Assembly: GCA_025200525.1 (NCBI GenBank)
Contig: CM045762.1
Coordinates: 1,426,001 to 1,490,000, forward strand
Source: Camellia lanceoleosa
Taxonomy: Eukaryota; Streptophyta; Magnoliopsida; Ericales; Theaceae
DNA length: 64,000 bases
Direction of reading: 5' to 3'
A program made the position numbers and the translations under genes. Under the pieces are notes generated by a model. It searched no databases. It worked only from the letters and a program-made list of their open reading frames with translations, and was not told the DNA's origin. The first letter of the stretch is position 1; each line of letters begins with the position of its first letter. Below are positions 35,601-41,372 of this stretch, piece by piece.

Positions 35601-38600
35601 TTTTCTATCTCTATGATCAGTGATCTTGCACTCACTGGGAGCCACCAATTCAATAATATATTTAGAATTATAAAAATTAAAAAAAAATACATTCACCTAT
35701 CCTAACAGGTTGTCTTATCTTTGCTCTGAAGCAAAGTCACATAGCAATCATACATGTTAACCCAAGGATAACATACTAATTGCCTCTAATTAATTCAGAG
35801 ATATTATCATGCAAATCTTATGATTTCTCTTAATCACATTTGATCTCTCAAGATCTTCCTTTAAGAACCTCGCAAGGCTTAAAGTTATCAAGGCGAACAA
35901 TATTTTCTATTGTCACCTCTTGAAGCCATTTATGAAAAAGCACAACAGAATTTCACTATTCTGTTTTTCCAGAAACTAAAATTAACACTAGAAAATCCCG
36001 AAGTCTGATATTTAATTCAAAACTGATCTCACTACTTACCCTAGAATCGAACATGGTCAGGAAAATTCTCAAAAAGACTGGAGGGGTCACACCGATCCCA
36101 CTTAATACCCAGTTAACCTTAAACAAAACTTTCAAGAGCATATTAACTCCTAATATATGGAAAACAAATTTAGAATTAAATTTTTTAGGAGATAAACTAG
36201 GTTAAAACAAACTAAATTTACAAAACTTACAAACAATTAAAAATTGCTATCAGAATTACACCACTCATAAAGGTTGACTGGTAATCCCGGAACTGAGTCA
36301 TTATTTCCGAATAAACATAAAAAATATTATAGTTAATGATAAAATTTGGTTTATTTTTTTTAAAAACAGAATACTTTGAAAATAATCAAATTATAATCAA
36401 AGATGTTACCATAACTTGGTTTTCTATTACTTTGGGAATGAATGGATTAAATCCAGAGACTTCCTTTGACAACAAAGGTTTGAAACCAAATCCATCTTAG
36501 TTATCATGTCTGAATATAAATCATAGATACTCTTTAGCCAAGGCTAAACTTTGATTTCTATTACATAAAACCAAACCACTTCGAGAATAATAAAATTGAT
36601 TTCAAAGATTTTCTCTAAACCTAAAGGTTTATAATTTCTTTCGCTCCCCCTTTCCTTTTACTATGGTGAAACTATTACAAAGTAGAAATCAAACTACTAC
36701 TAAAACTCAAGTAAAAAATTGCTTTAACGATAAAGAATAACAAGCCAATCCAATTAAGGATTCTATTTGGTCCAAAAATTTCTTTCCACGCTTGGATATT
36801 TATGTTCAACAAAAAGGTTAATAGTCCAAAACTTTTGTTGTAATTCCGAATTCTATTCATTTGGATTTGTATTTATTTATTTTTTTCATTCCCTTTCGCA
36901 TTGGTATTCCTGCAAAAAAAGTTAGTAGAAAAACACAACAAAATACAAAACAAATAATTGAAAGAAATTGTAGAAGTAATAAATTAATTTACACCTTCTA
37001 GCAATATATTTAATAGCAAACTTAACTAAAGAATTAAAATACTATACAAGTTACGCAATAAGCTTACAAAAACTTATAACTCTAAAAATTAAATTAAAAT
37101 TAATTGGCAAGAGTTATATGCAATTACTACACAATAAACATGTAAATACTCCTAGCAATAAAATCATGCAAAAATTCTTGGAATTGGAAAGAAATTAGCA
37201 TGCAAATTACACTAAAAATTAGAAAGCAATTAGTATGCAAATTACATTACAAATCTAGAACCTAATAAGCATGTAATATAAACTAAAATTTAGAAAATTT
37301 AGAACATGCATATTATACTAGAAAAGTAGAACATAATTAGCATGTCAATTCTCACTAAATTTAAATACTTATGAGCATGCAAATTATATCATAACGTCAT
37401 AAAATAAAGAAGCATGCAAATCATGCTAGAAAATTAAAAATGATGCCCATAAAATTAAATTATACTAGAAAGCAATATTAGGACCAAACACCATAAGGCA
37501 ATTATTTAATTACTTAAATAAATTGAATTCTCACCAAGAAGTTGGAAACAGTAGACTACTTTATAAAATACATTGAATTCCTAATCATGAATTTCATAAC
37601 AGTTTCAGTTTTTTTTTTTTTTTTTTTTTTCATTGCAAATCACTAGCAAACACCAATTGATGAGCATGCAATGAATCAGACTTGCTTTCATGTAAGTGGA
37701 GATCAGGAAAATCAAAGCAGTACAATTCCTCGGAAAACAGTAACATGTAATTTGTTGGTGTTGAATAATTAACAATTATTAACAGAAGCCGAAAACTGTC
37801 TAGGGAAACATAAACAATTACATATGAATCTATTTATCTAATATCATGAAGAACATAGAATCTATTTTAAGATTGTTGTACAAATTGCGTATTTAAATAA
37901 AAAATAAATAGATTCTTATTTAATTAAATTGATTTACAAAAATAAGAAATCATTGGACTAAATCATACAACTTAATGAATAGAATACATATAACAAAGAT
38001 AAGGAAAAGAAAGAAAACTGAAGCTTGTATCATACCACAGTCTCCTTAAAATAGATTTGCCGTCTCACCGTGAGTGTTGGAAGTATGTCGGTGTCGGTGT
38101 CTATCTCCTTGGATATGACGGTTAAAACCCGCTAACACAGAAGCACTTTCTGTTTAGTTTCGGCGAACTGATAATGACAGCACTCTCTCACACAGGAAGA
38201 ATATTACAAGAGCAAACTTATTATAATATGAGAGCAAAGGAGTTCTGTATTTCAACCAAAGAGGATGGTCTTCTTTTATACACAATGGGAAAAAGAGGAG
38301 AGAACTTAGTCTATTTTATGATAATATTCGCAATGTTGAGCATGCCTTTATATTGGCATCTTCGGCAAGACATATGGCAAGGCCATGTGTCTCTCATGAT
38401 TAGGCCATGTGTGTCTCATGGTCTAAGACACTATTAAGGCCATATGTCCCTCATGGTCTAAGACACTATTAGGCCCATGTGTTCCTCATGGTTAGACCAT
38501 GTGTAAAATGCTCAATCGTCATTCTCAATCTCTCATACATGAGGCCAACTTTATGACACAATTTCTCATTCAATCTTCAATGGTTTTTGGTCATTCTTTT

Positions 38601-39765
38601 TTGTGGTATAAAGATTTTGTTACAAAGAATCTAGAACCAAAGTCACCAAAAAATCATTTTTTCCAATAGTTTCTTATTAGGTTTGAAGGGTTTGGTGGCA
38701 ATAAGAGAGCCAAATCTTTATGGTCTTTTTTAGCTATCTTTTGGTCTATTTGGCTGGAGAGAAATGTAGGAATCTTTGATGGCAAGGAGTCAGATGCAGA
38801 ATCTCTATGGGATAAGGTGGGATATTTGGCTTTGCTCTAGGTTTGTGTCTCGTCCTTCTAAAGGAGTTCCATTTTTCTTGATTTATGGGGATTGGGCTGC
38901 TGTTTATCATTCTTAGTGATAGATTTTCCTTGTTTATTTTCGGTTTTGTTTTGGGACTTTTACGTTGTTTGAGGACTCCTTGTCCTCTCTCCTTTTTCTT
39001 GCTTATGCTTTATAAAATTCTTCGTTGCTTTTTGAAAAAAACAAAAAGACAATTATCAGAATGCCTCTGCTTCTCATAACAATGGCAAAGTTCCTGTACA
39101 TGTCAAGTTGTGACACATTATGGTTGGTCGTGAATGAATCGACACATGTGGACATTCATCATCAAATATGCTGAACAGTTGTAGAATTAGATACCACAAT
39201 GATGTGTAGAATCATTCAATCAGGTCAATCTCAGGAACTTCCATGTGACCTGCAAATCCTAGCTACCCCTCTTCAGTGTCACCATACTTCCCATTTTGTT
39301 TTGCCAATCCTTTTCTCAGTGCAAAATAAGGTTGCCGGCATAAAATTACTCAAGTCACAAACATGTCTTGTGCCTACATGGACAACGTTTTTGAAAGTGG
39401 GAGATGTAAGGCTGAACATCCTGAGAATATAATTAATTATGTGGTTTGTATTTAACATAAAATTTACAGTTGTAAGATAAAATTCATAGATTTCATTTGA
39501 CATAACCCTGTAAATTTGTGAAAAGTAATTATACTAATTAGTATAGTACTATTGTGATGATGATAGATATGAATACTAGTTACTTGCATCAAAATGCTTG
39601 AACAGTTTCTCAGTGCCTTATGATTTGAGCCTGGAAGGGAGCAGTGAACCATGGGCAGTGGCATTTCTTGCTCGTGTGCAGGCAAAGTGGGAAAGATGCA
39701 AGCAAGTCTGGGGTTCTCTGCACATGGAGGTTAATGGTTGTTATCCACAAGCAATTGTATTGTAG
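8461..39765 (+). CDS. Host gene 1: conserved plant protein (C-terminal 234 residues), 5 exons, giant introns
   Basis: Joined exons 8461-8610, 8717-8955, 17308-17418, 17956-18000 and 39606-39765 give 705 bases in one frame, ending TAG. All junctions have GT/AG and matching phases (0, 2, 2, 2), which is strong support that they are one gene spanning more than 31 kb. The N-terminus is missing; the exon at 8461 starts mid-protein after an AG acceptor. The product is soluble-looking, with no membrane segment or repeat. Notable parts are [12 protein letters not shown], a hydrophobic YPVVYLF segment and a Trp/Cys-rich C-terminus. I do not recognise it firmly; a DUF4504/UPF0739 (C1orf74-like) relationship is a weak guess from memory. 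Introns of 8.35 and 21.6 kb are filled with transposons. AATAAA follows at 39817. No stop or frameshift is seen. Confidence 0.8.
8717..8955 (+). CDS. Host gene 1, second exon
   Basis: 239 bp in phase 0 from acceptor TTTTCCAG to donor GTAACT. It encodes an 80-residue piece with [11 protein letters not shown] and an acidic, Ser/Thr-rich part ending TVPTLN plus two bases of a Gly codon, completed by the A at 17308. Confidence 0.8.
10440..11040 (-). pseudogene. Copia RNase H relic
   Basis: The minus strand reads, with stops and shifts, a copia RNase H tail: [13 protein letters not shown] and [13 protein letters not shown] around 10590-10670, followed on its 5' side by a decayed AHAMVELF-like segment and LHYIRGT. 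No LTRs remain, so this is a truncated fragment of another copia lineage than Copia-1 to -4. Confidence 0.75.
11121..12264. mobile_element. Non-autonomous hAT element (1.14 kb)
   Basis: Terminal inverted repeats: left CAGTGTTATCAGAGGCGA, right (inverted) CAGTGTTTTTTAAGGCGA. They are flanked by a perfect 8-bp target duplication GTTTTAGC (11113-11120 and 12265-12272), which is diagnostic of hAT. Subterminal zones are packed with AGGCGAGGCG/AAGCGC motifs, typical of hAT transposase-binding arrays. There is no transposase. The inside has a TTC microsatellite (about 11487-11540) and AT-rich TTCAATTAATT tandem repeats (about 11660-12090). Confidence 0.9.
11660..12090. repeat. TTCAATTAATT-type tandem repeat inside the hAT element
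   Basis: Irregular tandem copies of TTCAATTAATT(T) alternating with TTCCTGGTTA and TTGTTTATTTTAA blocks. A longer unit, from CCTAGTTATTTTAATTTCC to CAATTAATTATT, recurs three times. Confidence 0.8.
12733..12925. repeat. About 85-bp minisatellite with TG-rich core
   Basis: Two full copies and a partial third copy of a unit containing GTTGATGATGATGATAGATA, CATATATGTGTGTG and GTAATGAACAATTT, each followed by a T- or CT-rich run. Adjacent 12420-12440 is an ATC trinucleotide run. Confidence 0.8.
13020..13203. repeat. GC-rich CGGGG repeat, likely MITE end
   Basis: A dense GGGGACGG/CGGGGATCG stretch ending CCCGTTGCCATTCCTAG. This resembles the GGAATGGCAACGGG terminus of a common plant transposon repeat. 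A similar G-rich block is at 63665-63790. I could not find the matching left end. Confidence 0.45.
13204..13345. other. Possible LTR fragment
   Basis: It contains CCCACATTGCCTAGGTAG followed by TATATAAGCACGAGG and CACCTCAATAGTTAAC. This order (short-palindrome-like box, TATA box, leader) is often seen in copia LTRs. No partner LTR is visible, so the call is weak. Confidence 0.3.
13500..14830 (-). pseudogene. Gypsy-type gag-pol relic (protease region), split by a MITE
   Basis: Minus-strand pieces show the Ty3/gypsy protease neighbourhood: [14 protein letters not shown] (about 14676-14730), then, after the inserted element at 14018-14665, VGRDILVQV and [11 protein letters not shown] (about 13950-14010), then [16 protein letters not shown] and VRLNVFNV (about 13800-13890). 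The usual ILGRPFLA stretch is disrupted by a frame change near 13915. It continues as a low-quality open frame to 13605. No RT or LTR is recognised. Confidence 0.75.
14018..14665. mobile_element. hAT-like MITE inserted in the Gypsy relic
   Basis: A 648-bp element with ends CTATGAAGCATGGGT and the inverted copy at the right. A perfect 8-bp duplication CCCACATG flanks it (14010-14017 and 14666-14673). The subterminal parts are rich in GGTAC/GTACC motifs (TACCGGGTA, GGGTACTCC). Taking it out with one CCCACATG rejoins the Gypsy protease frame. It has no transposase. Confidence 0.88.
14842..15147 (+). mobile_element. TRIM (miniature LTR retrotransposon)
   Basis: A 76-bp direct repeat at 14842-14917 (TGTTAGATAGCTTGATATAC ... 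CTTAACA) is followed immediately by a PBS TGGTATCAGAAC (14918-14929). A second copy starts at 15086 after a purine tract GAGAAAGGA and is truncated near 15147. The internal domain is only about 170 bp and non-coding. It holds a 9-bp hairpin (CACGTGCAA at 15053, TTGCACGTG at 15069). Size, PBS and layout fit a TRIM. Confidence 0.82.
17308..17418 (+). CDS. Host gene 1, third exon
   Basis: 111 bp: one base finishing a Gly codon, 36 codons, and two bases of an Arg codon. Acceptor GCTGCAG, donor GTATCT. It encodes [20 protein letters not shown] and a Ser/Lys/His-rich tail. Confidence 0.82.
17956..18000 (+). CDS. Host gene 1, fourth exon (45 bp)
   Basis: A micro-exon between acceptor TTTTGTAG and donor GTGAGA. 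It encodes [14 protein letters not shown] plus split codons on both sides (Arg before, Ser after). Small, acidic, probably a loop. The preceding 537-bp intron (17419-17955) shows no inserted element. Confidence 0.8.
18025..18434 (+). repeat. Copia-2 5' LTR
   Basis: About 410 bp from TGCTGGAAATTTG to TTGTTCCA. It contains runs of TAATATGTTAGTG and a TATA-like TGTATAAATTGAGG near 18230. Its 3' limit is uncertain by about 10 bp because both copies continue with TATTTTT. Confidence 0.88.
18480..18800 (+). pseudogene. Copia-2 gag remnant
   Basis: Only the zinc-knuckle end is recognisable (CDFCNKLA.H, with the second half out of frame) at about 18600-18660, followed by a Lys/Gln-rich tail. The capsid part expected before it is absent; only about 150 bp separates PBS and knuckle. 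So a large 5' internal deletion removed most of gag. Confidence 0.7.
18859..20130 (+). pseudogene. Copia-2 protease and integrase
   Basis: Protease: [11 protein letters not shown] at about 18860, then VLHVPNLA. Integrase: [10 protein letters not shown] at about 19277, [10 protein letters not shown] with the first Asp, [10 protein letters not shown] with the second, TPQQNGIAE with the Glu followed by TGA at about 19746. The C-terminal GKGY-like region is at 19785-20150 ([29 protein letters not shown]). Frames change near 19060, 19380, 19555 and 19750. Confidence 0.9.
20612..22104 (+). pseudogene. Copia-2 reverse transcriptase / RNase H
   Basis: RT starts [12 protein letters not shown], with [19 protein letters not shown] and [12 protein letters not shown]. 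The frame breaks near 20880 and resumes with [20 protein letters not shown], then a broken [12 protein letters not shown] near 21165. RNase H 21461-22104 is open for 214 codons, with [33 protein letters not shown] and [12 protein letters not shown], ending TGA at the polypurine tract. Confidence 0.92.
22113..22526 (+). repeat. Copia-2 3' LTR
   Basis: A near-identical copy of the 5' LTR, from TGCTAGAAATTTG to GTTCCACA, directly after the polypurine tract. The few differences include small indels in the GGACG(T)AGGC segment. Confidence 0.9.
22653..22989. mobile_element. TIR element of the GGTAAATTAC type
   Basis: About 337 bp with long imperfect inverted ends: left GGTAAATTACAAATAAAGG...GCTTAAAATACAAATTGC, right its inverse with GCAATTTCTATTTTAAGC and TAATTTACC. 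No clear target duplication. It belongs to the same broad sequence type as the ends of the large inverted repeat at 41.3-43.2 kb. Confidence 0.65.
24356..24890. repeat. Element A 3' tandem-repeat zone
   Basis: Three arrays in series: five copies of a 35-bp unit with GTCGGACCGTTGTAGAA (24367-24545), about four copies of a roughly 56-bp unit with CTTGTCGGACTCATATAG and GCTAACCGGAATC (24565-24755), and about six copies of a 16-bp unit GTGCCATCAAAAGGC (24770-24890). The second type recurs, inverted with the element, in element B. Confidence 0.9.
25056..25625 (+). pseudogene. Unrecognised ORF captured in element A
   Basis: Antisense to the element. It starts [18 protein letters not shown] and holds FPDLNE, a Pro-rich stretch and a helical part ([17 protein letters not shown]). 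After apparent frameshifts near 25375 and 25443 it continues as Arg/Lys-rich [20 protein letters not shown] and ends in a basic tail with GKKKR at 25625. Upstream are a TATA-like TATTTATA (24941-24948) and about 110 bp of leader-like sequence; AATAAAATAAA follows at 25730. It looks like a compact gene copied with its flanks. I do not recognise the family and infer no function. Confidence 0.5.
25640..26044. other. Element A spacer without recognised gene
   Basis: It begins with a T run (about 25673-25694) and has a short inverted motif around GGGCCCACGG/TGGTCCACGG. No protein similarity is seen on either strand. It may be the flanks or UTR of a captured gene. Confidence 0.4.
26045..26810 (-). 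pseudogene. NOT1: Captured fragment of CCR4-NOT scaffold subunit NOT1
   Basis: The minus strand encodes [79 protein letters not shown], then a Ser/Gln-rich linker and [13 protein letters not shown]. This order is that of the middle region of plant NOT1, the scaffold of the mRNA deadenylase complex. It is sense with respect to the element and apparently intronless. The ends match no start or stop of NOT1: only about 250 residues of a protein over 2000 residues long are present. Frameshifts occur at a C run near 26745 and near 26400. A non-functional gene fragment copied into the retroelement. Confidence 0.85.
26811..26988 (-). other. Element A leader shared with element B
   Basis: On the minus strand, after the PBS: CACCGGCGGGCAGCCGGCCGG, then TCTACACATAGCTTCACTCC and TTATTCTTCTTGATCTTGAT with Leu/Gln-type CTGCTGCTGC. 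Element B has the same order at 49288-49400. This shared 5' block shows that the two elements are one family. Confidence 0.85.
27364..28900 (-). pseudogene. Copia-4 reverse transcriptase / RNase H
   Basis: Minus-strand pieces: [39 protein letters not shown] (28038-28331), then [18 protein letters not shown] and VTWRSKKQN (27591-27908), then [15 protein letters not shown] (27364-27579). The N-terminal RT part (28400-28900) is present but full of stops. It is close to Copia-1 and Copia-2 in sequence type. Confidence 0.88.
28942..29570 (-). pseudogene. Copia-4 integrase C-terminal remnant
   Basis: 29120-29443 holds the post-integrase segment ([38 protein letters not shown]). Between this and the protease at 29573 only about 130 bp remains, so the whole zinc-binding and catalytic core of the integrase has been deleted. 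Confidence 0.8.
29573..29900 (-). pseudogene. Copia-4 protease
   Basis: The minus strand reads [20 protein letters not shown], so the catalytic DSGA is DSSA here, followed by [19 protein letters not shown] and [11 protein letters not shown]. The protease region is open for 143 codons but carries a changed active-site neighbour. Confidence 0.85.
30001..30760 (-). pseudogene. Copia-4 gag with CCHC knuckle
   Basis: 30001-30326 has the knuckle [19 protein letters not shown]. The upstream capsid part (30330-30760) is readable over several frames, with a stop near 30600. The LTR-proximal leader runs from 30770 to 31612. Confidence 0.8.
31320..31545. repeat. Copia-4 leader tandem repeat
   Basis: About two and a half copies of a roughly 115-bp unit containing CAGTGGTCGACTTAGGCC, AGAAGG, TGTCGATAGGGACCAAC and GGGCACCTG, between the PBS and gag. 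Confidence 0.8.
32410..33760 (-). pseudogene. Copia-3 reverse transcriptase / RNase H
   Basis: Minus strand: RT pieces [20 protein letters not shown] and [20 protein letters not shown] (33441-33737), [20 protein letters not shown] and [15 protein letters not shown] (32911-33180), and the RNase H end with [19 protein letters not shown] (32410-32745). The YVDD region near 33300 is mutated. This lineage differs clearly from Copia-1, -2 and -4. Confidence 0.85.
33900..35261 (-). pseudogene. Copia-3 protease/integrase region
   Basis: 34965-35261 is the post-protease segment ([20 protein letters not shown]). 34577-34897 holds integrase with [11 protein letters not shown] and [10 protein letters not shown] (first catalytic Asp). 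34145-34372 has [19 protein letters not shown] and the C-terminal part. The linker 33905-34135 is acidic. Frames are broken several times. The gag expected further upstream is not found. Confidence 0.82.
35290..35645. repeat. About 58-bp tandem repeat in Copia-3
   Basis: Six diverged copies of a unit with CACTACTAGGAATCA, TCTTGACATGTGATCAGTA and TC-rich ends, in the place where gag would be expected. Confidence 0.82.
35650..37873. other. Copia-3 leader, non-coding
   Basis: AT-rich, no gag recognised. From about 37100 to 37420 a motif AATTAGCATGCAAATTA recurs roughly every 45-60 bp (eight or so copies, variable). A T run lies at 37610-37630. Confidence 0.55.
37874..38668 (-). repeat. Copia-3 5' LTR
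   Basis: It pairs with 23394-24020 plus 31786-31845. It is longer by about 70 bp because the left copy lacks a segment around 38305-38370. It contains a GGCCATGTGT(C/G)TCTCATGGT direct-repeat array in both copies (23800-23910 and 38380-38490). Confidence 0.85.
38675..39050 (+). pseudogene. L1-type LINE 3' fragment
   Basis: The plus strand encodes [20 protein letters not shown] followed by [15 protein letters not shown], the zf-RVT end of plant L1 ORF2. Then come stops, a T-rich 3' UTR and an A-rich end (GAAAAAAACAAAAAG, about 39035-39050). It is 5'-truncated and abuts the Copia-3 LTR. Confidence 0.75.
39606..39765 (+). CDS. Host gene 1, last coding exon
   Basis: 160 bp: one base finishing Ser, 52 codons and TAG at 39763-39765. 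Acceptor GCTTGAACAG. It encodes [20 protein letters not shown], then [14 protein letters not shown] and a C-terminus [10 protein letters not shown]. Its phase matches the donor at 18001. Confidence 0.82.
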
Positions 39766-39816
39766 TACTGGCCTACAAAAACCGGGAAGATAGATGTGGT
39801 CGTGTTACAGAAAATT

Positions 39817-39822
39817 AATAAA
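39817..39822 (+). terminator. Poly(A) signal of host gene 1
   Basis: AATAAA 52 bp after the stop codon, followed by a T-rich stretch. A plausible cleavage site lies about 20 bp further on. Confidence 0.5.
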
Positions 39823-40233
39823 TGTTTCCTTTCAATTGATGTCATAATTGTCTGACCAGATTTTGGGTCCTCAAACAAGCTTGGGCAAGAATATGAGAGT
39901 ATTTATATATAGATAGCAACAATTGTAAACCAAGTAGTATGTTGTTCAACGGTGAGTCCACCCATTTGAATGATTCCTCATCACAAAGAGTCTGTTCTCT
40001 GGTATGTTCTGCTTTTTCATTTAAATGGATCATTTTGTTACCGCATTGTCATAGTCCAAATTGAACGAAAATAATTGGAAAGGGAAAGTAAGAGATAAAT
40101 AAACTTATAAACTTTTACTTCTACTTCATAAATAAATAAATCTCTCTACTAGTCCAAATAAATAAATAAATAAATAAATAAAGAGAAAAATAAAGACCAT
40201 TGGCAGACATTCAAGTCTTTTTATTACTCTTTA

Positions 40234-40510
40234 AGTTGTGTTTGGTTTGAGAATTTGATGAGAGAAATGTAAAAGGAAAAGAAAATGTAATTTTATTTTT
40301 TGTTTGGTTATAGTAAAAAATACCGCAAAAAAGAAAGTAGTAAGGAAATGTAATTTCACTTTTTGTCTTTTTGATTAACTTTATTTTTTTTATCATTTAT
40401 CAACTCAACTAAAAATAGTTTGGAATTATAATTTTATCAATCCTTTCTTTCTTTTTTCTATTTTTTTTTTTTTCCATTTTTATCATCAAATTTTCTAACT
40501 AAACACCATC
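40234..40510. mobile_element. Tourist-like MITE
   Basis: 277 bp with inverted ends AGTTGTGTTTGGTTTGAG and GATGGTGTTTAGTTAGAA, continuing into AATTTGATGA on both sides. TTA flanks at 40231-40233 and 40511-40513. Confidence 0.75.
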
Positions 40511-40596
40511 TTAATAATTTTGTAATAGTGAAAAAGAACGTTTCAAACCAAAGTTGAAGTAGAGTTATATTTTCACTATTCTTTAAATAAATAAAT

Positions 40597-40757
40597 CGGC
40601 ACTGCTACGTAGCTCGAATATCACGGTTCGAATGGTTCAAAAATAATCTCTTACCGGTAAGAGATTATTTTCATAGGCAAAAAAATAATCTCTTACCGGT
40701 AAGAGATTATTTTCGAGTCATTCGTGCTACACTTTTTCAAGCTACGAGGAATTTTCC
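40597..40757. mobile_element. Small MITE with two 32-bp perfect palindromes
   Basis: Ends CGGCACTGCTACGTAGCTCG and, inverted, GGAAAATTCCTCGTAGCTTG, in AAATAAAT-rich flanks. The inside holds two identical palindromes at 40640-40671 and 40682-40713, each AAAATAATCTCTTACC joined to its exact inverse, separated by 10 bp. The same end motif bounds the element at 58295-59189. Confidence 0.7.
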
Positions 40758-41372
40758 TAAATAATAAATAAAAAATCAAGAATTTTATAGAAATCTATAA
40801 CAATTTTCTTTAGGTCTGGCTTTTCTTCTTAAACTGCATTTAACTTCATAAAAATTTCTCTAAATTTTTTTCCACTTTCGTGCTGGCTCCGATACCAAAT
40901 TAACAAGCAAACTAGTATTAAATTACAATAGCAAGTTAAAGATAAATAAATAAATAAAAATGAAAAAAATATTTTAACTATCAAAAATAAAATTTAAAAA
41001 AAAATAAATGTATAAAATCTCTAGAAATAGAATTAAAAAAAATAAATCCTAATCTCTTAAATAATTTGAGAACTTATTGGTATGGGACTAAAATGAGGTT
41101 GAAGACTAATTTAAATATAAAAAGATAAAATAAATTAAAAAATTAATAAGACAAAATGTCACATTTAAATTAAAATTATTTTCTTTTTTCTTTCACAAAA
41201 AAATTTAAAAAATCAAAAAGACCAATCCGAACAAATTTTTTAATTCCAAATTAAATTAACTAAAATATTAAAAAAATTAACTCATTTTTCAAACGAAAGG
41301 TTAAAGTATTTTTCCAATATGTTTTTAAGTTATTAACAAGGATAAATTACACTGATACCCCTTGAGGTTTAT

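Larger units (their letters stand above)
23394..38668 (-). mobile_element. Copia-3: outer element of a three-level nest
   Basis: A minus-strand copia element. Its 5' LTR is at about 37874-38668. Its 3' LTR is split: 23394-24020 and 31786-31845. The sequence AAGAT.TTGTTACAAAGAATC resumes after the inserted Copia-4. Polypurine tract (minus TGGGGGAT) lies at 31846-31853. Coding relics occupy 32410-35261 and noncoding, repeat-rich leader sequence fills 35290-37873. A degraded PBS-like ATGATATTAGA is at about 37840-37850. Flanks GTTTA/GTTTC hint at a target duplication. It is antisense to host gene 1. Confidence 0.85.
18001..39605 (+). other. Host gene 1 intron of 21.6 kb
   Basis: Donor GTGAGACTC at 18001, acceptor GCTTGAACAG ending 39605. 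It contains Copia-2, a TIR element, the Copia-3/Copia-4/element A nest and an L1 relic. Only about 2 kb (22990-23393, 39050-39600 and short joints) looks like original intron. The last 500 bp before the acceptor appear free of transposons. Confidence 0.8.
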
